NCBI GenBank assembly: GCA_946629525.1
Contig: CAMOXU010000013.1
Coordinates: 1 to 39,343 of the forward strand
Length of the DNA stretch: 39,343 nucleotides
Origin: an uncultured Clostridia bacterium
GTDB taxonomy: Bacteria; Bacillota; Clostridia; Lachnospirales; Lachnospiraceae
Direction of reading: 5' to 3'
The notes beneath the pieces were generated by a model, which was given only the letters and a program-made list of their open reading frames with translations, ran no database searches and was not told the origin of the DNA. Below are positions 24,896-32,884 of this stretch, piece after piece. Every line of letters begins with the position of its first letter. The first letter of the stretch is position 1. The translations under genes and the position numbers were made by a program.

Positions 24896-24989
24896 GTGAT
24901 CTTCCCCGTGCGGTCGTTCTTCCTCTGCCGCAGGCACTTCTTATGAGAACCGCTTCAAATTACAGGTACAGCAGTTCGCAGTAATGAAT

Positions 24990-25050
24990 AAAAAGACCAC
25001 TGTACGGAACGGCATCCATCAAAGGCTGCCTGCCCGACAGTGGTCTTTTT
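24990..25050. terminator. Bidirectional terminator between the second kinase and pectinesterase
   Basis: AAAAAGACCACTGT and ACAGTGGTCTTTTT form a perfect 14-bp stem with a long loop of about 33 nt, giving T-runs on both strands. It lies between convergent genes ending at 24895 and 25130. Confidence 0.85.
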
Positions 25051-25129
25051 GCATATCGGTATTTTTACATGCCGGTCTCTTTTATGCGCCGGTGCAAGAA
25101 CCAGACCGGGATCATCCGATCCCGTATTC

Positions 25130-26233
25130 TCATCCGAGAACCTTCTCCTTATCGTATTCAGAGATCTCATCCTCTCTCAGATATTTGCGAAGCTTCGGAA
25201 CCTCCGGAGATTCTTCATCCGCAGCGCGCTTTTCGAAATTCCCCTCCCGGTCCTCATAGAGACATCCGTATTCCGCGAAGAAGGTGGTCTCCTCCGCCTT
25301 CTCCTTTCCCCAGTCATGCCATCCTTCTTTTTTGATGTGCCTGCCGATCCTGCAGTCGATCAGCACGCACTTTGCATAAACTCTCCAGGGTCTGCCGAGA
25401 TAGCAGGAGCCATCCGGACATTCCGGGCCGGTGAATGTGCAGTTCTTGAAGACATACCCGTATTTCTGGCCCTCCGGCGTGGACGGAGCAGTCACATATC
25501 CGAGAACAGGGCATTTCTTCGGAGGATTTCTCCGATCCAAAGACACCCGCTCCGCAGACACATAATTCGAAGAACCCTGCTTCGCAGACGCCTGGTCCGC
25601 AGACACTTGATTGGCAGTCTCCTCTTTCCGGTCGTTCAGAGAAATGAGCTCACAGTCCTCAAAATACGCTGTCGCACTTCCGAATATGAAATCGACCGTC
25701 CCGCAGATCCTGCAGTTCTTATAGTGCTGTCTGCCATTGATCCTCGGGCTGTGCTCGAGCGGTCCCCGGAAGCCTCCTGCCTCCTGCTCTTTTGCCGGAA
25801 GCGGTCCCGTAAAGAGAGTGTCCTGGAAGCCGATGAGGTCTACATTTTCAAATGTCAGACGGTCCCCGTCCGCATACAGCGCGATCGCCTGTCCGGCATA
25901 GTGTCCCGGGCCGGCAGCATTTTCGAAAGCGATATTTCTGGCAGTGAAATCATGGGTGTGGACGAACACCGTCTGCGTCCGAAAAGTACCTCTCTTTTCT
26001 CCGTTTTCAAGAATCTCAAAAGCCCCGAGACGGCCCGTCACACGTGTCTTATCCGCACCGCTTCCTTCCAGGATGATGAAAGCGGTCTCGATACTGAGGT
26101 TCTCCTCATAGATCCCGGGAGCGACCCGGATCACTGTAAGCTCATGATTATCTGAAGGAAGAGAGGCGACCGCCTCCGAAATCGTCCGGAAACAGGCCGC
26201 CCCTTCCCGCGTGTCTACACAAAGTTCACGCAT
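25130..26233 (-). CDS. CE8 pectin methylesterase, cytoplasmic
   Basis: A 367-residue parallel beta-helix carbohydrate esterase that removes methyl esters from galacturonate residues. The family motifs are present: GQAIALYADGD (114-124), GFQDTLF (135-141, with Gln137 and Asp138), nucleophile Asp181 in GTVDFIFG, and LGRPWR (279-284). There is no signal peptide, so it should act on imported methylated oligogalacturonides. Residues about 203-236 form an unusual Ser/Ala/Gln-rich insert with imperfect repeats (VSADQ, VSAER). It is the last gene of the kduI unit, 132 bases after kduD, and ends at a strong terminator. Confidence 0.92.
   Translation of the reverse strand: MRELCVDTREGAACFRTISEAVASLPSDNHELTVIRVAPGIYEENLSIETAFIILEGSGADKTRVTGRLGAFEILENGEKRGTFRTQTVFVHTHDFTARNIAFENAAGPGHYAGQAIALYADGDRLTFENVDLIGFQDTLFTGPLPAKEQEAGGFRGPLEHSPRINGRQHYKNCRICGTVDFIFGSATAYFEDCELISLNDRKEETANQVSADQASAKQGSSNYVSAERVSLDRRNPPKKCPVLGYVTAPSTPEGQKYGYVFKNCTFTGPECPDGSCYLGRPWRVYAKCVLIDCRIGRHIKKEGWHDWGKEKAEETTFFAEYGCLYEDREGNFEKRAADEESPEVPKLRKYLREDEISEYDKEKVLG
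25544..25622 (-). repeat. Degenerate short tandem repeat inside the pectinesterase gene
   Basis: The plus strand shows CTCCGCAGACAC, CTTCGCAGACGC and GTCCGCAGACAC in series. It encodes the Ser/Ala-rich insert between beta-helix turns, after the catalytic Asp181. Confidence 0.5.
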
Positions 26234-26365
26234 ATTTTTCTCCTTATGCGGCAGCTACATCACTTGCTTCAAAAGGCAGTCAATTGATTGCTTTATACCT
26301 GACTCAATCCTTCGAAAGCGAAAGTGTATTGCCGCTTACTTCCTTTCTTTTAAGAAAATGACGCC

Positions 26366-27166
26366 TTACGGCTGCTTTCCGATATAGGCAAGGATACCGC
26401 CGTCAACATACAGGATATGACCGTTCACGAAATCAGATGCATCCGATGCAAGGAATACAGCCGGTCCCATCAGATCTTCCGGATCTCCCCAGCGGGCAGC
26501 CGGTGTCTTTGCGATGATGAAGCTGTCGAACGGATGTCTGGAGCCGTCTGCCTGTCTCTCACGCAGTGGAGCCGTCTGCGGTGTAGCGATGTAGCCGGGT
26601 CCGATGCCGTTGCACTGAATGTTATACTCGCCGTACTCGGAAGCAATATTCTTCGTGAGCATCTTGAGACCGCCCTTGGCAGCCGCGTACGCGGAGACTG
26701 TCTCACGGCCGAGTTCGCTCATCATCGAGCAGATGTTGATGATCTTGCCTTTCTTCTTCTCCATCATGTCCGGAAGGACTGCCTTGGAGACGATGAAAGC
26801 AGCATTCAGGTCGATGTCAACGACCTGGCGGAACTCATCCACAGTCATCTCATGCATCGGGATCCTCTTGATGATACCCGCATTGTTCACAAGGATGTCG
26901 ACCGGGCCGAGATCCTTCTTAATGTCTGCGACCATCTTCGCAACTTCGTCTTCTTTCGTTACGTCGCAGATATATCCGCGGGCGTCGATGCCCTTCTTTG
27001 CGTACTCCTCGAGCGCTGTGTCGAGATGTTGCTGTCCGCGGCAGTTGAACGCGATCTTCGCGCCTGCATTTGCAAGGGCTTCCGCGATTGCAAATCCGAT
27101 TCCGTAAGCTGCTCCGGTCACAAGCGCGACACGACCTTCAAGTGAAAAGGCTTTATTGATATCCAT
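26366..27166 (-). CDS. kduD: 2-dehydro-3-deoxy-D-gluconate 5-dehydrogenase (KduD-type SDR)
   Basis: A 266-residue short-chain dehydrogenase. It should reduce 2,5-diketo-3-deoxygluconate to KDG in the unsaturated-uronate branch. The cofactor site is TGAAYGIG (17-24), NNAG at 94-97, and the catalytic pair is Tyr160/Lys164 (SAYAAAK). The start MDINKAFSLEG at 27166 follows AGGAGG; an ATG 18 bases upstream is not supported. It lies downstream of the isomerases in the same unit. Gluconate 5-dehydrogenases look alike, but the kduI neighbourhood favours KduD (or DhuD-like). Confidence 0.9.
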   Translation of the reverse strand: MDINKAFSLEGRVALVTGAAYGIGFAIAEALANAGAKIAFNCRGQQHLDTALEEYAKKGIDARGYICDVTKEDEVAKMVADIKKDLGPVDILVNNAGIIKRIPMHEMTVDEFRQVVDIDLNAAFIVSKAVLPDMMEKKKGKIINICSMMSELGRETVSAYAAAKGGLKMLTKNIASEYGEYNIQCNGIGPGYIATPQTAPLRERQADGSRHPFDSFIIAKTPAARWGDPEDLMGPAVFLASDASDFVNGHILYVDGGILAYIGKQP

Positions 27167-27205
27167 GCTTTCATCCTCCTGCAATGTGGTGTTTGTATGA
27201 AATCA

Positions 27206-27229
27206 GGGAACAGGCTCCCGCCTGCTCCC
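27206..27229. repeat. Intercistronic hairpin between the isomerase gene and kduD
   Basis: GGGA and CAGGC pair with GCCTG and TCCC around TCCC, with single-base bulges. It lies in the 157-base gap and has no T-run, so a processing or stability role is possible. Confidence 0.4.
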
Positions 27230-27323
27230 GCTCTTAAATTCTCATTGGAATGAACGCCCTTATCCTCATATAATGCATTCATCTCATGTTCAAGTCCCGC
27301 TCACGGGAATTCTGCTTCAAAGA

Positions 27324-27956
27324 TCAAAGGCTCTTCAGGTACTCGGCGATCTCCGGGACCTGGCAGTTCGGGTAGAAGAGCTCGGCGAACTTCTCACCGG
27401 AAATGGTCTTCTTCAGGAAATCCTGATCGATCTCTTTAAGGATCGTAAGCATATCCTTGTGTGTGACTGCTTTCACGGAATCCAGGATCTTCTTGTTCGC
27501 CTGCTCCGGAGCAACTCTTTCGGGCGGGTATCCGCCGCCGAATTCTGTGTTGAAAAGTTTCTCGAACATCCATGTCAGCGTGAGCTCACCGCCCCAGCCG
27601 AACTTCTTCGCGAACGGAAGCGAGATGGCATTGCCGTTGTTGATGCGCGCGAACATGTAGGCATCCTCGATATCAGCAATGTGGCCGCAGAGTACGTTCG
27701 GGTAAACGTTGGAGGCCAGCATGGCGCCCTCTCCCGTACCGCAGCCCGTGATCACGAAATCGGCTGCCTTCGAGTTGATAAGGATCGCGGTGAGAAGACC
27801 TGCCTGTACATAGGTAAGCTGGCAGGCATCATCCGCCGAATACATACCGTAGTTAAATACCTCATGACCCATGGGAGAGACGACCGACTTCAGACACCCC
27901 TCGATCAGACTGTTCTTAGCTGCCTGTGAATTTTCATTGATTAATGCGATTTTCAT
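27324..27956 (-). CDS. RpiB/LacAB-family isomerase, DhuI-like
   Basis: A 210-residue member of the ribose-5-phosphate isomerase B fold. The active-site loop is ITGCGTGEGA with Cys72, and the ARINNGNAISL segment follows at about 103-113. It is longer than ordinary RpiB (about 150 residues). Its size and cluster match streptococcal DhuI, an RpiB-family enzyme that converts 4-deoxy-5-hexoseulose uronate to 2,5-diketo-3-deoxygluconate. It lies 15 bases after kduI, which encodes an unrelated enzyme for that same step. A different aldose/ketose isomerase role on a uronate is also possible. Confidence 0.8.
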   Translation of the reverse strand: MKIALINENSQAAKNSLIEGCLKSVVSPMGHEVFNYGMYSADDACQLTYVQAGLLTAILINSKAADFVITGCGTGEGAMLASNVYPNVLCGHIADIEDAYMFARINNGNAISLPFAKKFGWGGELTLTWMFEKLFNTEFGGGYPPERVAPEQANKKILDSVKAVTHKDMLTILKEIDQDFLKKTISGEKFAELFYPNCQVPEIAEYLKSL

Positions 27957-27971
27957 TATTTCCCTCCGTAA

Positions 27972-28814
27972 TTATCTCAGATCAGTTGTCAGAATATTGT
28001 CCATATCATCGAAGGCCTGGTTCTCTCCGCCCATAGCCCAGATAAACGTATAGTTGCTGGTGCCTGCGCCCGAATGGATGCTCCAGGACGGGCTGATGAC
28101 CGCTTCCTCGTTCTGCATCACAATGTGACGCGTCTCTGTGCCCTCGCCCATGAAGTGCATAACGACGTTGTCCTTCGGAATCTCGAAATACATGTAGATC
28201 TCCATCCGGCGCTCATGTGTGTGGGCAGGCATTGTATTCCATACGCTGCCGGGCTCGAGGACCGTCATGCCCATGGACAGCTGGCAGGTCTCAAGGACAT
28301 CCGGGTGAATGAACTGGTTGATCGTGCGCTTGTTGGACGTCTCCATCGCGCCGACCGGTCTCTTGTTGGCCTTCTCGATCGGAATGAACGTCGTCTTGTA
28401 GGCTCTGTGTGCCGGTGCGCTCACCATATAGAACTTTGCCGGATTTTCCGGATCAACGCTCCTGAACGTGACCTTCTTTGTGCCCTGCGTGATGTAGAGG
28501 CAGTCCTTGTAATTCATGTCGAATGTCTCATCGTCCGCACAGACAACGCCTGCGCCGCCGATATTGAACATTCCGAGCTCACGTCTCTCAAGGATGAAAT
28601 TTGTCCCGAAATTATGCCATACATCGATTCCCTTGTCGAGGGATACCTCCTCATTGACCGGCATGCATCCGAATGTGACCATGCGGTCCACATGAGAATA
28701 TACGCAGACGACTTCATCCGCCTTGTAGAGGCCGGTAATAAGAAATTCATTGCGAATCTCTTCCGTCGTGTATCTCTTAAAGTCCCTCTGATTTACAGAA
28801 TACCTGATATCCAT
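27972..28814 (-). CDS. kduI: 5-dehydro-4-deoxy-D-glucuronate isomerase
   Basis: A 280-residue cupin isomerase for the unsaturated galacturonate product of pectin breakdown, giving 2,5-diketo-3-deoxygluconate. Zinc ligands match the E. coli protein: His198, His200, Glu205 (HTHERRMEIYMYFE) and His247 (WSIHSGAG). Length equals the family (278 in E. coli). MDIRYSVNQRD at 28814 is the start, with GGAAAGGG upstream; the longer frame to 28862 is not supported. It is the first gene of kduI-isomerase-kduD-pectinesterase and is read from a promoter next to the AraC sites. Confidence 0.95.
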   Translation of the reverse strand: MDIRYSVNQRDFKRYTTEEIRNEFLITGLYKADEVVCVYSHVDRMVTFGCMPVNEEVSLDKGIDVWHNFGTNFILERRELGMFNIGGAGVVCADDETFDMNYKDCLYITQGTKKVTFRSVDPENPAKFYMVSAPAHRAYKTTFIPIEKANKRPVGAMETSNKRTINQFIHPDVLETCQLSMGMTVLEPGSVWNTMPAHTHERRMEIYMYFEIPKDNVVMHFMGEGTETRHIVMQNEEAVISPSWSIHSGAGTSNYTFIWAMGGENQAFDDMDNILTTDLR

Positions 28815-28952
28815 CCCATATTCCCTTTCCTGGTGCAGGTCTTTGCCACTGCAAAGTGCCAAAAACCATGTAGTTCACAGATTTTCCTGATGCGGCGGAG
28901 ACACAAGCGCTCCGGCCCCATTGCGTATATATTATCACTAAACATGGTTCCC

Positions 28953-28980
28953 ATTCTACTGTTTTTATATGTTTTTGCAA
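28953..28980 (-). promoter_or_regulatory. kduI promoter
   Basis: On the minus strand TTGCAA (28980-28975), a 16-bp spacer, then TAGAAT (28958-28953). The first TACAGATTAT repeat begins six bases upstream of the -35, a usual place for an activator. Confidence 0.6.
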
Positions 28981-28986
28981 ATATTC

Positions 28987-29064
28987 TACAGATTATTTGT
29001 CAGGCATATTTCTTTTTCATTTCGTACAGATTATAATAAAAAATGTATTGCAGATACAGATTAT
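28987..29064. promoter_or_regulatory. Three exact direct repeats TACAGATTAT, candidate AraC-type operators
   Basis: Copies lie at 28987-28996, 29025-29034 and 29055-29064, all in one orientation, 38 and 30 bases apart. AraC-family proteins bind direct repeats. The middle copy overlaps a TATAAT (29032-29037) that could be the araC -10, with a weak TTTCTT -35 at 29009-29014. Confidence 0.7.
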
Positions 29065-29100
29065 CCGACCTACTGATCCCGCAGAACGGAGAGTTATCAT

Positions 29101-30063
29101 ATGGATGCCACGATCGACCCCAAAGACCTGACACGTCTCAGGAACAATTTCAATATCGACAAGAGACGCAGAACCGGACATCATCATCAGGTGCAGGCAC
29201 ATTTCCATCCATTCTATGAATTATTCTTTCTGACCAGGGGGAACTGCCGTTTCTTCGTATTCAACAAGAACCAGGTCCTGAAAGACGGAGACTTCCTGAT
29301 CATCCCGCCGGGCGAATATCATTACAACGTATACGGGGACGGCATGCATGACCGCTTTACCATTTATTTTACCGAGAGCAGGCTGCCGCAGGATATCCGT
29401 CCGTATATCGAACCTCTCATGAGTTCGATAAAGAACCACACCCGGCTCCATGTCGAGCCAAAGGCCATGCCCACGGTAAAGGATTATCTCGAAAAGCTCA
29501 ACACTTTCTACTACAGTGAAAAAGCAGTCGGTGATGTCCTCATTAATTATGTTTTTCCTGAATTCCTTCTATATCTGTCCCAGCACGTCTCCGAGCCGGA
29601 GCTCGAGGAGACAGCCCCCACCGTCGCATCCATCCAGAAATCGGTCCAGTATATCAAGGACAATTACGCGCAGGACCTGACACTGGATATGGCCGCATCG
29701 GAAGCAGGGCTCACGCCGACCTATTTCTCCAGAAAGTTCAAGGAGGTCGTCGGTACCGGATTCCGGGACTACGTCAATTTTGTCCGCCTCGGCGGAGCCG
29801 CTTCTCTCCTTCGTACGACGCAGCTCTCCATTCAGGAAATTGCAAGGCGCTGCGGCTTCAACAGTGCGAATTACTTCGGAGATGCCTTCCGGAGCGCCTA
29901 CGGCATTTCCCCGAGAGAATTCCGAAAGAGCGAGGACATCCAGCAGAGGGCGATCGCACTGAATCTCACAGGAGAGGATGCAGGGACAAGTTCGGAGAGC
30001 GATGCAGAAGCACTGCAGGCACACGAGTCAGGCCACGATCCGGAGGACGGCGCAATCACCTGA
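29101..30063 (+). CDS. AraC-family regulator, probable activator of the kduI operon
   Basis: A 320-residue regulator. An N-terminal cupin-like sensing domain (about 25-150: FHPFYELFFLTRGNCRFFVF, IIPPGEYHY) precedes the double helix-turn-helix (about 183-285: LTLDMAASEAGLTPTYFSRK and IQEIARRCGFNSANYFGDAF). A polar tail of about 30 residues follows. GGAGAG precedes the ATG. It is divergent from kduI with direct repeats between them, so it likely activates pectin genes on a uronate-type ligand and controls itself. The ligand is inferred. Confidence 0.9.
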   Translation: MDATIDPKDLTRLRNNFNIDKRRRTGHHHQVQAHFHPFYELFFLTRGNCRFFVFNKNQVLKDGDFLIIPPGEYHYNVYGDGMHDRFTIYFTESRLPQDIRPYIEPLMSSIKNHTRLHVEPKAMPTVKDYLEKLNTFYYSEKAVGDVLINYVFPEFLLYLSQHVSEPELEETAPTVASIQKSVQYIKDNYAQDLTLDMAASEAGLTPTYFSRKFKEVVGTGFRDYVNFVRLGGAASLLRTTQLSIQEIARRCGFNSANYFGDAFRSAYGISPREFRKSEDIQQRAIALNLTGEDAGTSSESDAEALQAHESGHDPEDGAIT

Positions 30064-30158
30064 AAATTCCTTCATGCATGCTATGACAGCGGCCGGAGAT
30101 CCGGCAGCGGGTTATTTTTGCATGTGCATTTTCCGGACAACTGCACTCACTGAACGAA

Positions 30159-30251
30159 AACTTCCCCTATATATAGATGAAGCGGCGAACGGGAACGTCC
30201 CGACATGGAAATATTTATTCCGGACGCCGCAGAAATCCTGATGGGGAAGTT
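30159..30251 (+). promoter_or_regulatory. Nested inverted repeats in the leader of the TIM-barrel gene
   Basis: Three complementary pairs are nested: AACTTCCCC (30159-30167) with GGGGAAGTT (30243-30251), GCGGCG (30182-30187) with CGCCGC (30225-30230), and CGGGA/TCCCG around ACG (30190-30202). The gene's ribosome site follows at about 30269. The layout suggests a folded leader RNA; no known riboswitch class was recognised. Confidence 0.45.
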
Positions 30252-30279
30252 CTGGCACTAAATCTTCAAGGAGGTACCC

Positions 30280-31143
30280 ATGATTCAATACGGCATGCGC
30301 GCACACGACCTTTGCCCGAAGCTTCCGCTCACGGAGGTCCTCGACACTGTCAGCGCCCACAACATCAGACACATCCAGCTCGCCTTCGGAAAATCCGTCT
30401 CGGACTACGATTTTAAGACCGGTCATTACAGCGCCGGTTTTGCCGGCTACATCGGCAGCGAGCTCAGAAAGCGGGATATCCATATCGCTGTACTCGGCTG
30501 CTATATCAATCCCGCCAACCCCGACGAGGAGGCCCGCAAGGCAGCAGTCGCCCGCTTTATCGAACATCTCCGTTACGCAAAGCGCATCGGGGCGGACATG
30601 GTCGGAACGGAGACCGGACGGTTCTCGACCGATTTCTCGGTGACTCCCCTCACGAAGACAGAGGAATGCTACCAGACAATCCTGAAATCCTTCCGGGAGA
30701 TCGTCCGCGCAGCGGAGCAGCTGGGCGTGATCGTCGGCGTGGAGGGCGTCTATAATCATACGCTCCACTCTCCGGAGATGATGGACCGCTTCCTGAAGGA
30801 CATCGACTCTGCTTCCGTCGAAGTCATCCTCGACGCCGTGAACCTGATGACGCCGGATGTGGAATTCGACCCCGAAGGACAGGCTGCGATCCTTGAAAAA
30901 GCCTTCTCCCTCTACGGCGACAGGATCTCCGTCCTTCATCTGAAGGATTTCGTCTTCGACGGGGAAAAGCAGCTCTACCGTCATCCGGGCGAAGGTCATA
31001 TGAACTACGCCCCGCTGATGAAGTATCTTGCAAAGGAAAAACCGCACATCATCGGTCTTCTGGAGAACTCTTCCCCGGACCGGTTCGAGTCGGACTGCGC
31101 GTATCTTGAGCAGCAGTACCAGCTTGCGGCCAAAGAAGGCTGA
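30280..31143 (+). CDS. Sugar phosphate isomerase/epimerase-like TIM barrel protein
   Basis: A 287-residue protein of the xylose isomerase-like (AP endonuclease 2) TIM-barrel superfamily. Probable metal ligands lie in VGVEGVYNHTLH, VILDAVNLM, LHLKDF and GLLENSSP, and the strand order fits. Members include epimerases and isomerases of keto-sugars and sugar acids, so an epimerase for a uronate or keto-acid is plausible here. AAGGAGG precedes the ATG. It lies between araC and uxaC, same strand, but uxaC has its own promoter. The exact reaction cannot be told. Confidence 0.82.
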   Translation: MIQYGMRAHDLCPKLPLTEVLDTVSAHNIRHIQLAFGKSVSDYDFKTGHYSAGFAGYIGSELRKRDIHIAVLGCYINPANPDEEARKAAVARFIEHLRYAKRIGADMVGTETGRFSTDFSVTPLTKTEECYQTILKSFREIVRAAEQLGVIVGVEGVYNHTLHSPEMMDRFLKDIDSASVEVILDAVNLMTPDVEFDPEGQAAILEKAFSLYGDRISVLHLKDFVFDGEKQLYRHPGEGHMNYAPLMKYLAKEKPHIIGLLENSSPDRFESDCAYLEQQYQLAAKEG

Positions 31144-31238
31144 GGCCCTGCCTGCCGCTCCGCGCCTTACGGAATCCATCGGGCATTTGCAGATTGCCTG
31201 CTTTGGTGAGGCCCTGCCTGCCGCTGCGCGCCTTACGG
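31141..31238. repeat. Direct repeat pair (32 bp, one mismatch) starting at a stop codon
   Basis: The segment at 31141-31172 (TGAGGCCCTGCCTGCCGCTC...) recurs at 31207-31238 with a single change. The first copy begins at the TGA of the TIM-barrel gene. Between 31239 and 31293 nothing else is seen. Confidence 0.75.
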
Positions 31239-31293
31239 CACGCCCGTCATTTTGTGGCTTTTGACGGTTTTTGGTCAGTTTTTCATTTATCTA

Positions 31294-31322
31294 TTGACAA
31301 TCACGAGCACAGGCACTATCTT
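31294..31322 (+). promoter_or_regulatory. uxaCBA promoter
   Basis: TTGACA (31294-31299), a 17-bp spacer, TATCTT (31317-31322). It precedes uxaC, with the ribosome site AAGGAGG just before ATG 31392. Confidence 0.75.
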
Positions 31323-31323
31323 T

Positions 31324-31341
31324 AATGTAAGGGCTTACATT
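31324..31341. promoter_or_regulatory. LacI-type operator at the uxaC start site
   Basis: AATGTAAGGGCTTACATT has perfect 8-bp arms around GG. Its core TGTAAGGGCTTACA resembles LacI/GalR-family and cre sites (central CG replaced by GG). It lies just after the -10, where a repressor would block initiation. Confidence 0.6.
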
Positions 31342-31391
31342 CCTGTTTTGTTTTGGTACTGAATAAAGTTTTTATATAAGGAGGATTCACT

Positions 31392-32825
31392 ATGCAACCG
31401 TTCATGGGAAAAGACTTCATGCTGAAGAACGAGACGGCAAAGCACCTCTTCCACACCTACTCGGAAGATCTGCCGATCATCGACTACCACTGCCACATCC
31501 CGCCGCAGGAGATCTATGAGGACCGCAGATACAACAATATCGCGGAAGTCTGGCTTGGCGGCAAGGCTGCAGACGGCTCGTATTTCGGAGATCATTACAA
31601 GTGGCGCGTCATGCGTTCCAACGGTGTTCCGGAAAATGTCGTGACCGGCGATGCGGATCCCTATGAGAAGTTCCTTGCATTCACGAAGGCTCTCGAGATG
31701 GCGATCGGAAATCCGATGTATCACTGGTCGAACCTCGAGCTTCACAAGTATTTCGGCATTGAGGAGCCCCTCACCGTCGCCAACGCGAAGGAGATCTGGG
31801 ACAAGACTTCCGACATGCTTCAGAATGATCCGAACCTCACGGTCCGCGGCATCATCCGTCAGTCCAACGTCAAGTTCGTCGGCACAACGGACGACCCGAT
31901 CGATTCCCTTGAGTGGCACGAGAAGCTGGCAGAGATCGACGACCTCGGCTTCATGGTCCGTCCTTCCTTCCGTCCGGACAAGGCCATCAACATCACAAAG
32001 GCAGGATTCGCTGAGTACATCGGAAAGCTCGCGAAGAGCGTAGGCAAGGACGAGCTGAAGTCCGCCGCGGAAGTATGCGCTGCCCTCGACGAGAGGATCG
32101 ACTTCTTCAAGGCTCATGGCTGCCGCGCATCCGATCACGGCATTGACTACGTACCGTTCGCTCCGTGCTCGATCGAGGAAGCTGACGCTGCGTTCGCAAA
32201 AGCCATGAAGGGCGAGAAGCTGACAAAGGAAGAGGCCGACAAGTACATGACGACCATCCTCCTCTCTCTCGCAAGAAAGTATCACAAGGAAAATATCGTC
32301 ATGGAAATCCATTACTCCTGCACGAGAAACGTCAATGCAAGAATGTTCAGGATCGAAGGTCCGGACACAGGATTTGACACGATCGCGAAGACGAACTGCA
32401 CAGACGAGCTTGGCCAGTTCTTCTCAGAGCTTGAGATGACCAACGATCTTCCGAAGACGATCGTATTCTCCCTGAATCAGGCAGATTTCGATCCGATCAC
32501 GACGATCCTCGGATGCTTCCAGTCCGATGAGGTCCCGGGCAAGATGCAGCTCGGCGCAGCATGGTGGTTCCTTGATACAAGAGATGGCATGGAAGCGCAG
32601 ATGAAGTCCCTGGCCCGCCTCGGACTCCTCGGAAACTTCGTCGGCATGCTGACGGATTCCCGTTCCTTCCTGTCCTACACAAGACATGATTACTATCGCC
32701 GGATCGCCTGCAACCTGATCGGCCAGTGGGTCGAGGACGGCGAGTACCCGAACGACGAAGCTTCCCTGAAGAAGATCGTCGAGGGCATCAGCTACACGAA
32801 CGCTGCAAGATATTTCGGTATCTGA
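31392..32825 (+). CDS. uxaC: Uronate isomerase (glucuronate/galacturonate isomerase)
   Basis: A 477-residue amidohydrolase-fold isomerase that converts D-galacturonate to D-tagaturonate and D-glucuronate to D-fructuronate. The N-terminal metal motif DYHCHIPPQEI carries His33 and His35. Other family blocks are NNIAEVWLGGKAADG-type text, HWSNLEL, TTDDPIDSLEWH, RPSFRPDK and FVGMLTDSRSFLSYTRHDYYRR near the C-terminus. Length matches the family (about 465-475). It is first of uxaC-uxaB-uxaA and has its own promoter and operator. Confidence 0.97.
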   Translation: MQPFMGKDFMLKNETAKHLFHTYSEDLPIIDYHCHIPPQEIYEDRRYNNIAEVWLGGKAADGSYFGDHYKWRVMRSNGVPENVVTGDADPYEKFLAFTKALEMAIGNPMYHWSNLELHKYFGIEEPLTVANAKEIWDKTSDMLQNDPNLTVRGIIRQSNVKFVGTTDDPIDSLEWHEKLAEIDDLGFMVRPSFRPDKAINITKAGFAEYIGKLAKSVGKDELKSAAEVCAALDERIDFFKAHGCRASDHGIDYVPFAPCSIEEADAAFAKAMKGEKLTKEEADKYMTTILLSLARKYHKENIVMEIHYSCTRNVNARMFRIEGPDTGFDTIAKTNCTDELGQFFSELEMTNDLPKTIVFSLNQADFDPITTILGCFQSDEVPGKMQLGAAWWFLDTRDGMEAQMKSLARLGLLGNFVGMLTDSRSFLSYTRHDYYRRIACNLIGQWVEDGEYPNDEASLKKIVEGISYTNAARYFGI

Positions 32826-32884
32826 TGTGACATTTCCCGGGAAAAGGGCCTTCATTTTCATGAGAGACTCTCTCCGGAAATAAA

